Shown piece after piece: positions 48,302 to 58,788 of a stretch of DNA of 64,000 bases. The position numbers and the translations under genes were made by a program. Every line of letters begins with the position of its first letter. The stretch's first letter is position 1. Below the pieces are notes generated by a model. The model saw only the letters and a program-made list of their open reading frames with translations. It ran no database searches and was not told where the DNA came from. Origin of the DNA: Cichorium intybus (Eukaryota > Streptophyta > Magnoliopsida > Asterales > Asteraceae); NCBI GenBank assembly GCA_023525715.1, contig CM042012.1:44679441-44743440 (forward strand), given 5' to 3'.

Positions 48302-48860
48302 GTTATATACAATTGTGGCTCATTTTAATAAGTGGACATAAAGTTTAAAATAATTACAATACTACCATTTAAGGACTAAAATGAATTAATTACACATCAA
48401 GCTTAAAAACATTACAATACTCCATTTAAGTACCAAAATGAGTTAATTACAATTTTAGCTCCTATACCTATATATTCACTAATCGCAATTTCAACCCGTG
48501 TAATTTATAGTTTAAAGTGATTACAGTTTTTGTCCCTGTATTTTTTAATTTAGGATAACTACAATTTAGGTCCCTATAATTTTTAATTTGCAAATTCTGG
48601 ATAACTGCAATTCCGATATTATACTTTTTAACTTGCATAATTATAATTTTGGTCCCTATAATTCTCAATTTGCATTCATTACAGTTTTTTTCTCTATAAC
48701 TTTTAAAACGTAATTGCAGTTTCAATCTCCGAACTTTTTAATTTGCATGATTACGACTTTGGTCCCTATAGTTTTTAATTTTGATTATTCACAAGCCACC
48801 CAATAATTTTTTAATTTTGATTATTCACTAGCCACCCAATAATTAATCCCTTTAAATTTT
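48302..48860. repeat. Degenerate tandem repeat with 'TTTGGTCCCTATA' motif
   Basis: Repeated imperfect units of the type ATTACAATTTTGGTCCCTAT followed by AATTTTTAATTTGCA, roughly every 55-65 bp from 48490 to 48790, plus a direct repeat ATTATTCACWAGCCACCCAAT (48784 and 48822). No coding function. Confidence 0.55.
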
Positions 48861-49069
48861 TGGTGTCTTAACAAAGCATATGTTATTTTCCATTAAACCT
48901 TATACCGTAAATATCGTCTGATTTTAAAATTAATTATATTGTTGTAATCGTCATAAATTGCTGACTTTAACGATAAGTTTTTAACAATTTATCTCAATAT
49001 AAAATACCACGAAAGTACGTAATCTTTATATTTTTTGATATTTAGTTATTTCTAAGATTACCGCTGTAT

Positions 49070-49088
49070 CGCACGGCTAGAACCCTAG
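49070..49088 (+). mobile_element. Helitron-like 3' end
   Basis: CCGCTGTATCGCACGG followed by CTAGAACCCTAG then T. Plant Helitrons end in CTRR before T with a GC hairpin just upstream. The hairpin is imperfect here, and the 5' TC end was not identified. Confidence 0.45.
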
Positions 49089-49172
49089 TTTTAAACAAAG
49101 ATTACAAGGGAAAACATTGTTCTCCACTCATGCCATCTATCAACACCTAAACCTCGTTCTTCATGTTGGCTC

Positions 49173-49460
49173 TAGGGGTGCAAACGAGCCGAGATGAGCC
49201 CGAGCCTGACCAAGCTCGGCTCGGGCTCGTTAAGAAATATATAGGGCTCGGCTCGGGCTCGGCTCGTTACGAGCTTTATGGACCTAAGCTCGGCTCGGGC
49301 TCGTTAAGAAATACACAGGCTCGGCTCGGGCTCGGGCTCGGCTCGTTTAATTCTTAACAAGCCTAAACGAGCTTAAGCTCGGCTCGTTTAATTCTTAACA
49401 AGCCTAAAAGAGCTTAAGCTCGGCTCGAGCTCATTAACAAGCTCGTTTACTCTAATGTAG

Positions 49461-49551
<91 letters not shown>

Positions 49552-49737
49552 CTCGTTTAGGGCTCGCGAGCCTAATCGAGCTTGGTGACACAGGCTCGGC
49601 TCGGGCTTGTTTAATAAACGAGCCTTATATTTAAGCTCGGGCTCGGCTCGGGCTCGTTTAAAATCGGTATCGAGCCGAGCTTTTATCGAGCCGGTCCCGG
49701 GTAGCTCACGAGCCGGCTCGGCTCATTTGCACCCCTA
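49173..49737. mobile_element. hAT-type MITE, GCTCGGCTCG-rich
   Basis: Terminal inverted repeats TAGGGGTGCAAACGAGCCG on the left and its near complement ending ATTTGCACCCCTA on the right. A perfect 8-bp TSD GTTGGCTC lies at 49165-49172 and 49738-49745. The interior is made of GGCTCGGCTCGGGCTCGT-type repeats in both orientations, so most of it can fold on itself, with a (TA)n tract at 49464-49549. No transposase. The 8-bp TSD fits the hAT superfamily. Confidence 0.85.
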
Positions 49738-49745
49738 GTTGGCTC

Positions 49746-50153
49746 CACTCACATTTTATACTTTTAAATCGTTAAGTCAATGACATATCAAGAAATACGG
49801 ATTAAGATAATACAAAATCGAGATGTATATGAGCCAGGAAACCCTAATGAAGCTACACAACCATAAAAATTCATCAACATTTCTAGCTTGTTAGAACTTA
49901 CTACTCTCTCTGAACCCCCATATTCCAAAATACCCGGGGCAGGCCTAGACCCATTTTCACATGTCCGTCCAGAATGACCCAACTCAGCTGAGCATCGAAT
50001 CTGAACCAGCCCAAAAGAACCGGAAGTAGCCCAACGGTTCAGTTTTAAACAAAACCGGCCCAAAATAACCAACTTGAATGACTTGTTCAAAGATACTTAT
50101 TACAATTTACAATCCAAGCCGTTACTAACATGATTTCTCACAAACACTACATT

Positions 50154-50184
<31 letters not shown>

Positions 50185-50320
50185 CTTGTTTTGCACATAA
50201 AACAAAGAAAAAAAAACACAACAATCAACATCCGATATAAACAAAGATTTCTACATATCTAAACTACAAGATTTCCCATTTCTTCTAAATGCCGATTTTT
50301 AAACGATCAAAAATATTTGC
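49746..50320. other. Intergenic downstream of the CCT gene
   Basis: Contains a 25-bp A run (50159-50183). The minus open frame 49788-50090 has no recognisable content. It probably includes the CCT gene's 3' UTR. Confidence 0.4.
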
Positions 50321-53300
50321 TTACTTCTCAATGGTTTCTTCTATCTTGGCAAACCTTCCTTTAATCCGTGGCTGACCATCTGCCAATACCTTCCTGCAAG
50401 CATACTAATACCAAATAAAATAACAAATTTAGTGATAAATGGCTTTCAATTTCAATTTAACTTTCACATATTTTCACAAAGGGAACTGTAATAACTAATA
50501 ATCACCTTAACTTTTCTGCCAAAATTCCTCCTTTTCTTCTTATCTCTGTATCTTGAAAGCTTCTGTATGCGAGTTTCCTGAATTTGATCACTCATAAATT
50601 GTGGCTGCACAAGACAAAAATAATCATTTTGTTCTTGAGGGATAAGATTCATAAACAAACACAATGCGGAAACTAAATAAAAACCGAACCTTTATGTATC
50701 CTTCGCTGCACACTCTTCGAATACCATGAGCATTTTTCATCTCAATTTCAGCAATATTCATGGAAGTTGGCCTCATTTGAGCTCCCTCCACTGAAATTGA
50801 AAAACTGTCGGAGCTTATGCTTTTTGTGAATTTTCCGAGAGGATACAAAATTTCTTTCACAGCGATGGTATTATCGGTTTTGAAATCCAGGAAGTTTGAG
50901 GGCGATGATGTTTCTTTTGCCAAGATATCTTCATATTCGTCAAAGAGATTGCTCACGAAGTTGTTTTCTTCAAGTGATTCGAAATATGTAAACTTGTTTT
51001 CTTGAAAAATTATGTCGTCTTCTTCACACAGGGTAATCAACGGTTGTTCGATTATCGGTTCAGGTGCTTTGAAAAGATCCCCTTCGCACCCAATGTCATA
51101 ATCGTATATACTTGAGATCTAAACCAAGAAGTTATACAATAATTACTAGAACAATGGTCATAGACTCATGGGATCAAACAGATTTTTGTTTTATTGTTTA
51201 AACTTTTTGATTTTTTTGTGGGAAAAAGTTTATTATTGATGATGAAAACTAGAATACATGGTTGATTATAGTAAGGAAGTTTCACCTTTGTTACATTTTT
51301 AATCGCTGGACAATAAGCTTCTGTAAGGCAAGTATTTTGGATAAATGAATATTGCATTCCGGTATATGTTTGGGCAAATTTAAAAAAAACATTAAATTTA
51401 TAAAAAATTTCGACTTTGATACCGTATTTTTTTTAATGAAGTTACTTGTGTTTTCAAAATTTTCTAATTAAGTCGATGTGTTTTGAATTTTGTTTCAATT
51501 TAAACCAATTGACTTGGTAAGACGGTTTTTCATTTGCTGATCGGACAAATGCTAATTTGACTTCCATCTATGATCCTAGTTAGCAATCATTTGGCCATAA
51601 TTGAACCCTTATGTATTTTTTGCTCATTTGATTGACTCTTTCTTTCTCTCAGAATATCATGATCTTGTGCAATGATTTCCTACTCCTAGTTTCCATATAT
51701 AACATTTTTTTTATCTGAATCACTTTGGGTTCAAAAGAAATTAACTTAACAAACTCAATGGGGAATGCCTTTTCTATGTAGCATACTTTGTATAAGTGTT
51801 GAGTATGTTGCTATAACCGGTAGACAATTGTAAGTAGTTTACACCACTTTGGGATGATGAACCACTTGAGCGGCCTTGAGAAGCCATTCCATAAAATGGT
51901 GATGGTCTGAGAGAAAAAGATAAGAGTCGATTTGGGGAAATTGAGTACAATATACGTAAGGTATTAATTATACTCAAATGTTTACCAACTAGGATCATAT
52001 ATGAAAGTCACATAAACATCTTGTCTAGTTAGCAAGTGAGAAACCGTCTCACACAGTCAATTATTTTAAATTGAAAACATAGTGATTTAATTGGAAAAAA
52101 ATGAAAACTTAATGACTTAACTTGAAAAAAATAACACAGTATAAAAGTCAATATTTTTATAGTCTTTGTATTTTTTATGAAATTTGTCATAATTATGATC
52201 ACATTTGTCTAGTATCCCGTACGAGCTTTTCATATGAAACAAAACCAATAATTAAAAACGGAATTGGAATTACTCTTTCATTATTAAAATAGTTTTTTTT
52301 TTGGAAACGGCGAACCAATATATAACCACCTGAGGGTACTCAGCTCCGCAACCCAGGGCGGTTGACAATTACCTATGGCAAAAGAGCCTTTCCCCCATTC
52401 ACCAATTCACCAAGGAAAATCTCCACAAAGCCGGAGTCGAACGGAGTCGAACCCCCGACCTATGGGTATATAACCCATGCATCCACCCAGCTGAGCTGGA
52501 CTTCATTTGCCATTATTAAAATAGTTGAAAACGAAAAAAAATTATATCACTAAAATTCAACTATTTGGCTATTTCACATCACCAATTAATTAAGCAATGT
52601 GATTAGGACAATTGATGTTTGTTAATTTGTTCCTCTCTTCCACGATTTGACAAATTTGAATAAGAATATAACGATTCTGTTCATGCATCTTTGTTATTAA
52701 ATATAGGATATTAGTAAAAAAAGAACTCATGATAAGATGTGTATGTAAAGATAAACCTATAAAACACATATACCGCACACAAAAGGAGAGTTTCTTTAAG
52801 ATCATTTAATTATTGTATACCTTTTAAATTAATATTTTTACATGTATATTTAGTAAAAGGATATATAAATAATAGCACCCATATTCATTCATATGAGTAA
52901 AGAATGGTTATAATGTTATAATGACATTTTTGGCTTTTTATATCTCAAAATTAATGCAAAGCTGAAAGTTGGTTAATGTTTGACAATTTGTCTCAATCAT
53001 TTTAGTATTTATCATAAAAAAGGTTGAGTGCAACGTCGCCACTCACCAAGAGTAAAACAACTTTTAATTAAAAAAAAAACCAAAATTCATAATAATGGGG
53101 AAAATTCCAAACTTAATGCTTATATATCGTGAAAACAGCTCGAGTAAGATAAAATAATATGATATTTTATAGAGCTTGCTTACTATTCAGAGATTGTCTC
53201 TTATTTTGAAACAAAACTAAATATATCATATGCATGTTAACAAAGATAATGGTTTTAACCAAGAGACCAACAAGGACGGTAAACGTATGTTGAGAGTCGG

Positions 53301-53549
53301 CCAACCTTGAAGATTGAATTGCTAAAATAGCACATAATACCAACAGCTAATTCCAAAGTGCGACGTAGATTCCCAAGGACACATTTTCAATAGTCAAACT
53401 AATAAGTGAAAAAACTGATCGTATATTTATATAAAGATGGCTTTAAACAAGAAAACCAGTGAAAATGGAATTACCATGGACATCTGTGAGTGAAAGAAAT
53501 CATCAAAGCGTTGATCATCAGGTGAGAAATTCTGCAAATATGGGAACAT
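50321..53549 (-). CDS. CCT-domain protein gene (CONSTANS-like C-terminus), split gene
   Basis: Exons on the minus strand, all joined in phase 0. Exon 1 is 53549-53475 (MFPYLQNFSPDDQ, RFDDFFHSQMSM, donor ATG|GTAATT). An internal exon about 51360-51286 has MQYSFIQNTCLTEAYCPAIK and donor AAAG|GTGAAA. A long exon is 51118-50690 (SSIYDYDIGCEGDLFKAPEP then an acidic and Ser-rich part, MKNAHGIRRVCSEGYIK). A further exon is 50604-50506 (PQFMSDQIQETRIQKLSRYR then KKKRRNFGRKVK). The last is 50404-50321 (YACRKVLADGQPRIKGRF, stop TAA). The last two build a CCT motif, a basic DNA/NF-Y binding and nuclear-import module of plant transcription regulators in light, clock and plastid control. The acceptor of the 51360 exon is unclear, and part of the N-terminal region seems lost to the foldback element 51373-52195, so the gene may be damaged. 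Confidence 0.7.
51373..52195. mobile_element. Foldback / long-TIR MITE inside the CCT gene
   Basis: About 235 bp at the left (51373-51610) recurs inverted at the right (51960-52195). Examples are AGACGGTTTTTCATTTGCTG with the complement of CAAGTGAGAAACCGTCTC, and TATGATCCTAGTTAGCAA with the complement of TTTACCAACTAGGATCATA. The arms are imperfect (roughly 80% by eye). The middle (51610-51960) carries an open segment on the minus strand. The exact ends and TSD could not be fixed. Confidence 0.65.
51780..51936 (-). other. Exon-like segment in the foldback element
   Basis: Minus strand: acceptor-like CTCTCTCAG, then an open frame PSPFYGMASQGRSSGSSS, then QSGVNYLQLSTGYSN, to stop TAG at 51779-51781 (or a GTATGC donor just before). 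It lies between the inverted arms, so it could be captured host sequence. No family recognised. Its phase does not fit CCT exon 1. Confidence 0.3.
52295..52510 (-). mobile_element. tRNA-derived SINE with 16-bp TSD
   Basis: Flanked by CATTATTAAAATAGTT at 52279-52294 and 52511-52526, identical. On the minus strand the 5' part is tRNA-like: A-box region CCAGCTCAGCTGGGTGG, anticodon-arm-like GGTTATATACCCATAGG, B-box GGGGGTTCGACTCC with a 9-bp duplication (GTTCGACTCCGTTCGACTCC). It ends in an A-rich tail (T run at 52295-52302). The tRNA part recalls tRNA-Ile(UAU). Located in an intron of the CCT gene. Confidence 0.9.
52527..53474 (-). other. First intron of the CCT gene (part)
   Basis: AT-rich, no convincing exon found between exon 1 and the SINE. 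An expected N-terminal exon of CCT relatives was not found here. Confidence 0.4.
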
Positions 53550-53929
53550 TGAGCCGTACCAGCGTACACTTCTTTCTTTGACCAAAAAGTCCACCTCTTT
53601 CCTTTTTCTTCAGCTATTTGAAGCAAAAAGATCGCACCACATGGTTGTTAATGGAAAAAAATACAGGAAGTTCTGTAATTAAGTTTACTACTTTGCATTC
53701 TTGGTAGGTGCTTGTTCTTAAATTTATATGGGGATGAACTAAAAAATACCATTAGAGGCCCTACCTTTTGTCCAATTCCACCATCTTTCCGTACAGATTT
53801 TCACGAGACTAATAATGTCTTGTAATAACGACTTAGGAGGTTACCAATGAACTTTTTTTGTGCACGATCTACCATAATTTTTTAACGGTGTTCCTAAAAT
53901 ACCACTAATCTTTTACATTAGTTAAAAAA
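53550..53929. other. Upstream region of the CCT gene
   Basis: Promoter side of the minus-strand gene. A pyrimidine-rich stretch on plus (CTCTTTCCTTTTTCTTC, 53595-53612) is present; no clear TATA box identified. Confidence 0.3.
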
Positions 53930-54340
53930 TACCATTAAGCTTTTATACACATTTACATGGTAAATACACAGTTACCATTTGACGTGACATGCACATGGCT
54001 GCTGACCTGGAATTTTGACCTTTTTTTTTTTTTTTTTTTTTCAAATTTTAGAACTGAACTTTTTTTTTTTTGTAAACATTATACCAATAATCTTACAAAT
54101 TTATTAAAAGGTGAAAAAATGGCGATGCTTGGTTTTGACGTGACCTCATGGAAGGGGAGCGCCTACTCTACCACTGAGTCATGGCATGCTTTCAATTTTT
54201 AACATTCGCCAATATAATATATTATTATAAGGTCTGTTAATTTTTAAATGAAAAACGAAAATGGAGGATACAAGAATCAAACTTGGTTCTCACTTTACCA
54301 CTATGCCAAGCTTTGTGATTGAAATTAATATCGTCCTATT
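53930..54340 (-). repeat. Dispersed repeat with tRNA-like core, copy 1
   Basis: Homologous to 55990-56330 (shared GTAAACATTATACCAA type and GGCGATGCTTGGTTTTGA / GTGATGCTTAGTTTCGAA blocks). On the minus strand it has an A-box-like ACTCAGTGGTAGAGTAGG and a B-box-like segment near 54130, and a second tRNA-like piece GGCATAGTGGTAAAGTG near 54295-54312. Contains T runs 54019-54040 and 54060-54071. The plus open frame 53957-54202 crosses it and is not a gene. Confidence 0.5.
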
Positions 54341-55424
54341 GTACAATAGGATGTATACTCGTGATATATATTTTACTATTTTTAGTATACATATGTATTA
54401 TTAACGTATTAATATGTATAAATGAATAAAAAACATATCATTATGTATGAATAAACACAGTTATAAGATTATTGGTAAATCGTATATAAAAAAATTCACT
54501 GATAAAATATATACAAAACATAAAATTTTTTACCCCTTCGAAGTCCTTATCCCTAAAGTTTTTATTGATGGCAAGTGAGCTATTTTTTCATAAGTATTGT
54601 TATTTGAAGGGTAATATAAGAAACATTTCTATGCTTTAACACAAAGCCACCTAAGTTTGACAAATTTATCTATGGTTAAAGTGGTCACCATAGAAAAAAT
54701 AAGCAAAATTTAAATGACTTTAGTAAAATATATGGACTAAACCTTGACAACAAATATTCAAGTAAGCCCACTAAACTTTAATAACTTTTTTTTTGTCTAC
54801 TTTAACAGTTTAACCTGTTATATAAAATGCTCGATATAAAAAACTATCTAACCTGAATAACTTTCATGAATGATTTTGATTTACCATTATTAAACCACAA
54901 ATATAACCAAAATATAAATATAAAAGCAAATTAGTTAATTAAAAAAAAAAAGAACTTTTAAAAATTGTCGATGTTTGATAAAGTTGATGTAAATTTGATG
55001 TGCAAACCAACAAAACTATAAAAAAAATAAACAAGATCGATGATTCTAAATGCTCTAAAAACCAAAATTTATTTATTTATTTAAGTGGTTATGCTTTAAT
55101 ATTTTTTATTAATGTATACGGTAAAATGATAAATTTTGTATAAAAATTAGAGCATTTATATATAAATTAGTAATGGCATATCTTAATAAATTTATGTTAT
55201 TTCATTGCAAAGCCATTAATATTTTATTACATGTTCTTAGTAGATGGATAAGGAGTCGTAATTTGGGGTCTAGAAAAACGAAATGAATAACCCACTCAAA
55301 GGAAATTTGTTTTATTTTCCGATTTTTGGATAATTTGTCCGATTACCCGAAAACATATAACTTATTCGGTATGATATTTGTTAAACTCCTATTATCTTAG
55401 ATAAATTTAAGACTGTACGGTTTG
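54341..55424. other. Intergenic, AT-rich
   Basis: No gene or structured element that I can support. Confidence 0.5.
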
Positions 55425-55985
55425 GGGGTTGGAACGCATCCCACGTTTCTGCTACATCAGTCTAGAATGCGTGACCCCCACTCGCCCTCCTGGTCCTCTT
55501 CCTTGGCACGCCGTAGAACGATCATTTGACCGTTGAGATGTTTTCGCTGGGAATAAAAATATAATTAATTACCAAAAATATATTTTTACACTTATAAATA
55601 CCATACTTATTTACACATTTTTTACATTCCATTTTATACTTTTATCACATATTTCACATTATTCCCTAAACAAATGGATAAAAATCCAAACACTCCACCA
55701 TCCAATCAAAAATACCAACGATAATCCTTCCGATTAAACATCATTCCGCTATGATTCAGTGAATATAATCTTAATTATTCACCGAATTGTACATTCACTA
55801 GCTTACTAACCGACTCACCACAACCAAGTCAATACATACAGCCAAAACAATATCCACCACCATACCAATTCCTACCACCTTACCAATAATCACAATTACC
55901 ACAGCAAAACTCATTTCCACAATCAACACCCGGTTATTCCGATCCTGATTCTATTTAGTCTGGTTTCAAAACCGGTTACATTCTT
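55425..55985 (+). mobile_element. PIF/Harbinger-like relic
   Basis: A GTTTGGGGGTTGGAACGCAT end-like sequence at 55419-55438 is followed by GC-rich sequence, TATAAATACC (55598-55607) and, from ATG 55674, a broken frame rich in Asn, Pro and Gln (MDKNPNTPPSNQKYQ, later QYIQPKQYPPPYQFLPPYQ). This pattern resembles the Myb/SANT-like ORF N-terminus of plant Harbinger elements (from memory, not checked). Several stops interrupt it. Confidence 0.4.
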
Positions 55986-55989
55986 TGTA

Positions 55990-56330
55990 AATACCCAAAC
56001 ACCAATTGATGTGACATGCCAGATGAGTTGTAATGTGACTTTTTGTACACAATTTACAACTAAAAGTTTTTTGTATTTTTTATCATTGAACTTTTTATTT
56101 TATTGTAGACATTATATCAACATCTTAAAATTTTATTAAAAATAGATAAAATAGTGATGCTTAGTTTCGAACTCATGACCTCAAGGAAAGACGCGCCATC
56201 TTTCCCCGTGAGCCGATGTTCATTTTTAATTTTCAACATTTTTATAAGGTTTGCTAACTTTCAAAGAAAAAACAAAGCAAATATAGGTCCTTCCCCTTTT
56301 GGTGACGACTTTACCATTAGATAAATAGAT
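55990..56330 (-). repeat. Dispersed repeat with tRNA-like core, copy 2
   Basis: Second copy of 53930-54340. On the minus strand GAGGTCATGAGTTCGAAACT is a good B-box-like segment and GCTCACGGGGAAAGATGGCG stands in A-box position. Confidence 0.5.
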
Positions 56331-56866
56331 ATAAAATATCGCATTATGTATAAATGAAGTATGTTTTTTAAAAATATATCTTTTGCATTGAAATATCTAT
56401 ATTTACATTTGAACTTGTAGTTTTACATTTAAACCAAATTTTTATGTATAATTATGTGGTTTTATATATTATCTAATGTATTATTATGAATAAATATCTA
56501 CTTTCTTTCATTTAAACCGTATTTGTATATACATATATGTATTTTTAAATTTATACTATATTTTGATGTATAAAATATATTTTTAAATTTAAAAATACGT
56601 ATTTAAAATGTAAAAATACATATCTATACGTAAGAATACAATTTAAATGTAAAATACATATTCAGACATACAAATACGATTTAAATGTAAAAAATACATA
56701 CTTATTCATAACAATACATAGATTATATGTAAAAATACATCGTAAAAATATAGTTTTGAAAGTAAACATACAAGTTTAAATGTAAAAATACATATTTATA
56801 TGCAAAAAAATACGTATTATTTGTAAAATACTTCATTTATTCATAATGACATATATGCATTATCCG
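56331..56866. other. AT-rich stretch with TAYATTTTTA motifs
   Basis: Many near-repeats of AAATGTAAAAATACATA (56400-56840) in both orientations; no coding content. The MITE TSD lies at its end. Confidence 0.5.
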
Positions 56867-57542
56867 TAGACTTGGCAATGGAGCGGGTTTTGACCCTGAT
56901 CAGCTCCAAACCCATGAAAAATTTATGGGTTTGGATCATTGTTTATGATCCGTTTACCCGTTAACGACCCGTATCCGTTATCTTTTTTATTAAAAGGATC
57001 GGGTTTGGATAATTATCGATCCGATCCATTAATGGCCGTCCTGTGTAAATTATAAAAACATAAATTTATTATTTATAAATTATTAGTTTTACAACTTAGT
57101 ATTTACTTTTATGTGCTTAATTATGTCTAGGTGATCAGTGCGTGGATCGTTCTGACTGTGGATTTTTTGTAGATGCATCTCAATTTCTACTTTTTCTCAT
57201 GCATGTTTGCAATGGTAGACATTTGTTTTGTTTTGGAATTGTTATTTTAAGTATTAAGCTATATTAAACGTTTCTATTATTTTGAAAAGTTTTTTATAAG
57301 TATTAAGTAAAAAATGTGATTTATGTTATATTTGTTAGAATGCATAATTATTGTGTAACTTTAATATTGTAAATGTGTCGGGTAAAAGGGTTGGGTATTC
57401 GTTGATCCGGTGGATAAGAGTATGTATTTGATTATTCAAAACCCTGCAGGTTACGGATCGGGTTTGGATCAACTTCTGGAATTTGCTAAAAGTGTTTGGA
57501 TCAATGCCGATCCGCTCCAAACCCGATCCATTGTCAGGTCTA
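56867..57542. mobile_element. hAT-type MITE (TAGACYTGRCAATGG)
   Basis: Ends TAGACTTGGCAATGGAGCGG and, inverted, TAGACCTGACAATGGATCGG. TSD ATTATCCG (56859-56866) versus ATTATCCA (57543-57550), 7 of 8 equal. The interior has GATCCGATCC and GGGTTTGGATCA repeats that pair between the two halves, and no transposase. Confidence 0.8.
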
Positions 57543-57550
57543 ATTATCCA

Positions 57551-57928
57551 ATTTGAAACTAAAGAAACCGATACTAAACCAAATCGGAATCGAACTCGGA
57601 TCAAACCAAATTTCAAATTTTGTTTTCAGTTTGCTTTTATTCCAAACCGAGTTATGAATTTGATTATCGTTCGAGTTATGGTCTAGTGGAGTTCAAACCA
57701 AATCGAACTGACTTCCCTATTTTTTTTTCAGGCATTTAATTATATGGTTCTAGGGCATTGATGAAGTCACTCGCAACTCTCCACACTCCTTCCTGTAGCT
57801 ACAAGTTGTGATTGCCATTATTCCCTGCCCCAAGATGTAACTGTGTAAGTTCACCCACATATTTCATTTTATTCATATTGGTACACACACGTTGTAAAAT
57901 TAAATGCTTTAATTATTTATTGGATATT
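57551..57928. other. Short intergenic segment
   Basis: 57555-57710 is rich in AAACCGA/AACCAAATCG motifs and looks like another old repeat. Nothing else is recognised up to the CACTA end. Confidence 0.4.
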
Positions 57929-58230
57929 CACTACTAAAAACAGGAGTATCGGATACAGTGATTTCCCTATCAAATCCCTCGCTATATTTCTTTGCGACGG
58001 ATTAGCGATGGAAACTTTCCATAGCCAAGCTGTCTAATATGTTAACGAGGCTTTTAGCAACGAAATTCATTTTTTGCGACAAATAGTAGTGACAGAATAT
58101 CCCTCGCAAAACGGCTCTTCTTTAGCTCAATTGGGACACATTGGCAACGGAAATTCCGCCGCAGATCCGTCGCAAATATAAGATTTCAAGCACACATTTT
58201 TCCGTCGCTGATCCGTTGCAAACCCAATTT
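57929..58230 (+). mobile_element. CACTA (EnSpm-like) left end with subterminal repeats
   Basis: CACTACTAAAAACAGGAGTA starts at 57929, the form of a CACTA terminal inverted repeat. It is followed by clustered subterminal motifs TTGCGACGGATTAGCGATGG, TTGCGACAAAT, CCGTCGCAAATAT, TTCCGTCGCTGATCCGTTGC in both orientations. The right end (TAGTG) is not in the window; related motifs recur near 63597-63755. Confidence 0.65.
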
Positions 58231-58788
58231 TCAGTTTTAGAATTCCCCATTAATAATTACATTTCAAAATTTTAAACAAAAGTACCCTAAACTATAAAAT
58301 TATACGAACAATTTACATAATTTAAGAGCATTAGATAGCAACCGGTTACAAAATTTATGTATTCAAAATCCACAATTCACAAAATTACATAGTTTAACAT
58401 AGTTACAAAATTTATGTATTCCGAATCCATAAAACATAATTCACGCGTTTGTTTTTGTTGGGCCTCCAATTGAACAATTTTCTCCCACTGAATACTCTTT
58501 TCCTCTCCTGCCCTTATTACTCCTATGAAACGCAGCCAAAGTAATGCAAATGTTAAGGATATAATTATAACTCAACCTGCCATGATTAAAGACACAACAT
58601 CAAACTAGATTAAAAGAACGGGATAGAAACATTGATAATACCTTGTGCATTCTTTCTCAAATTGGATTGCAAACTTAAAATTGGAACATATCTACCATTG
58701 ATATACCTTACTTACAAAATACTAATGACTTCCTTATATCTATCGAGTCCTGAGTCTATAGGATTCCAACTGATGTACTACTAAATTC
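58231..58788. other. AT-rich, no gene seen
   Basis: Inside the presumed CACTA element. No recognisable content. Confidence 0.4.

Noticed and set aside
52405..52508. A tRNA gene on the minus strand
   Set aside because: The tRNA-like part is followed by a SINE body and A tail and is flanked by a 16-bp TSD, so it is a SINE head, not a tRNA gene.
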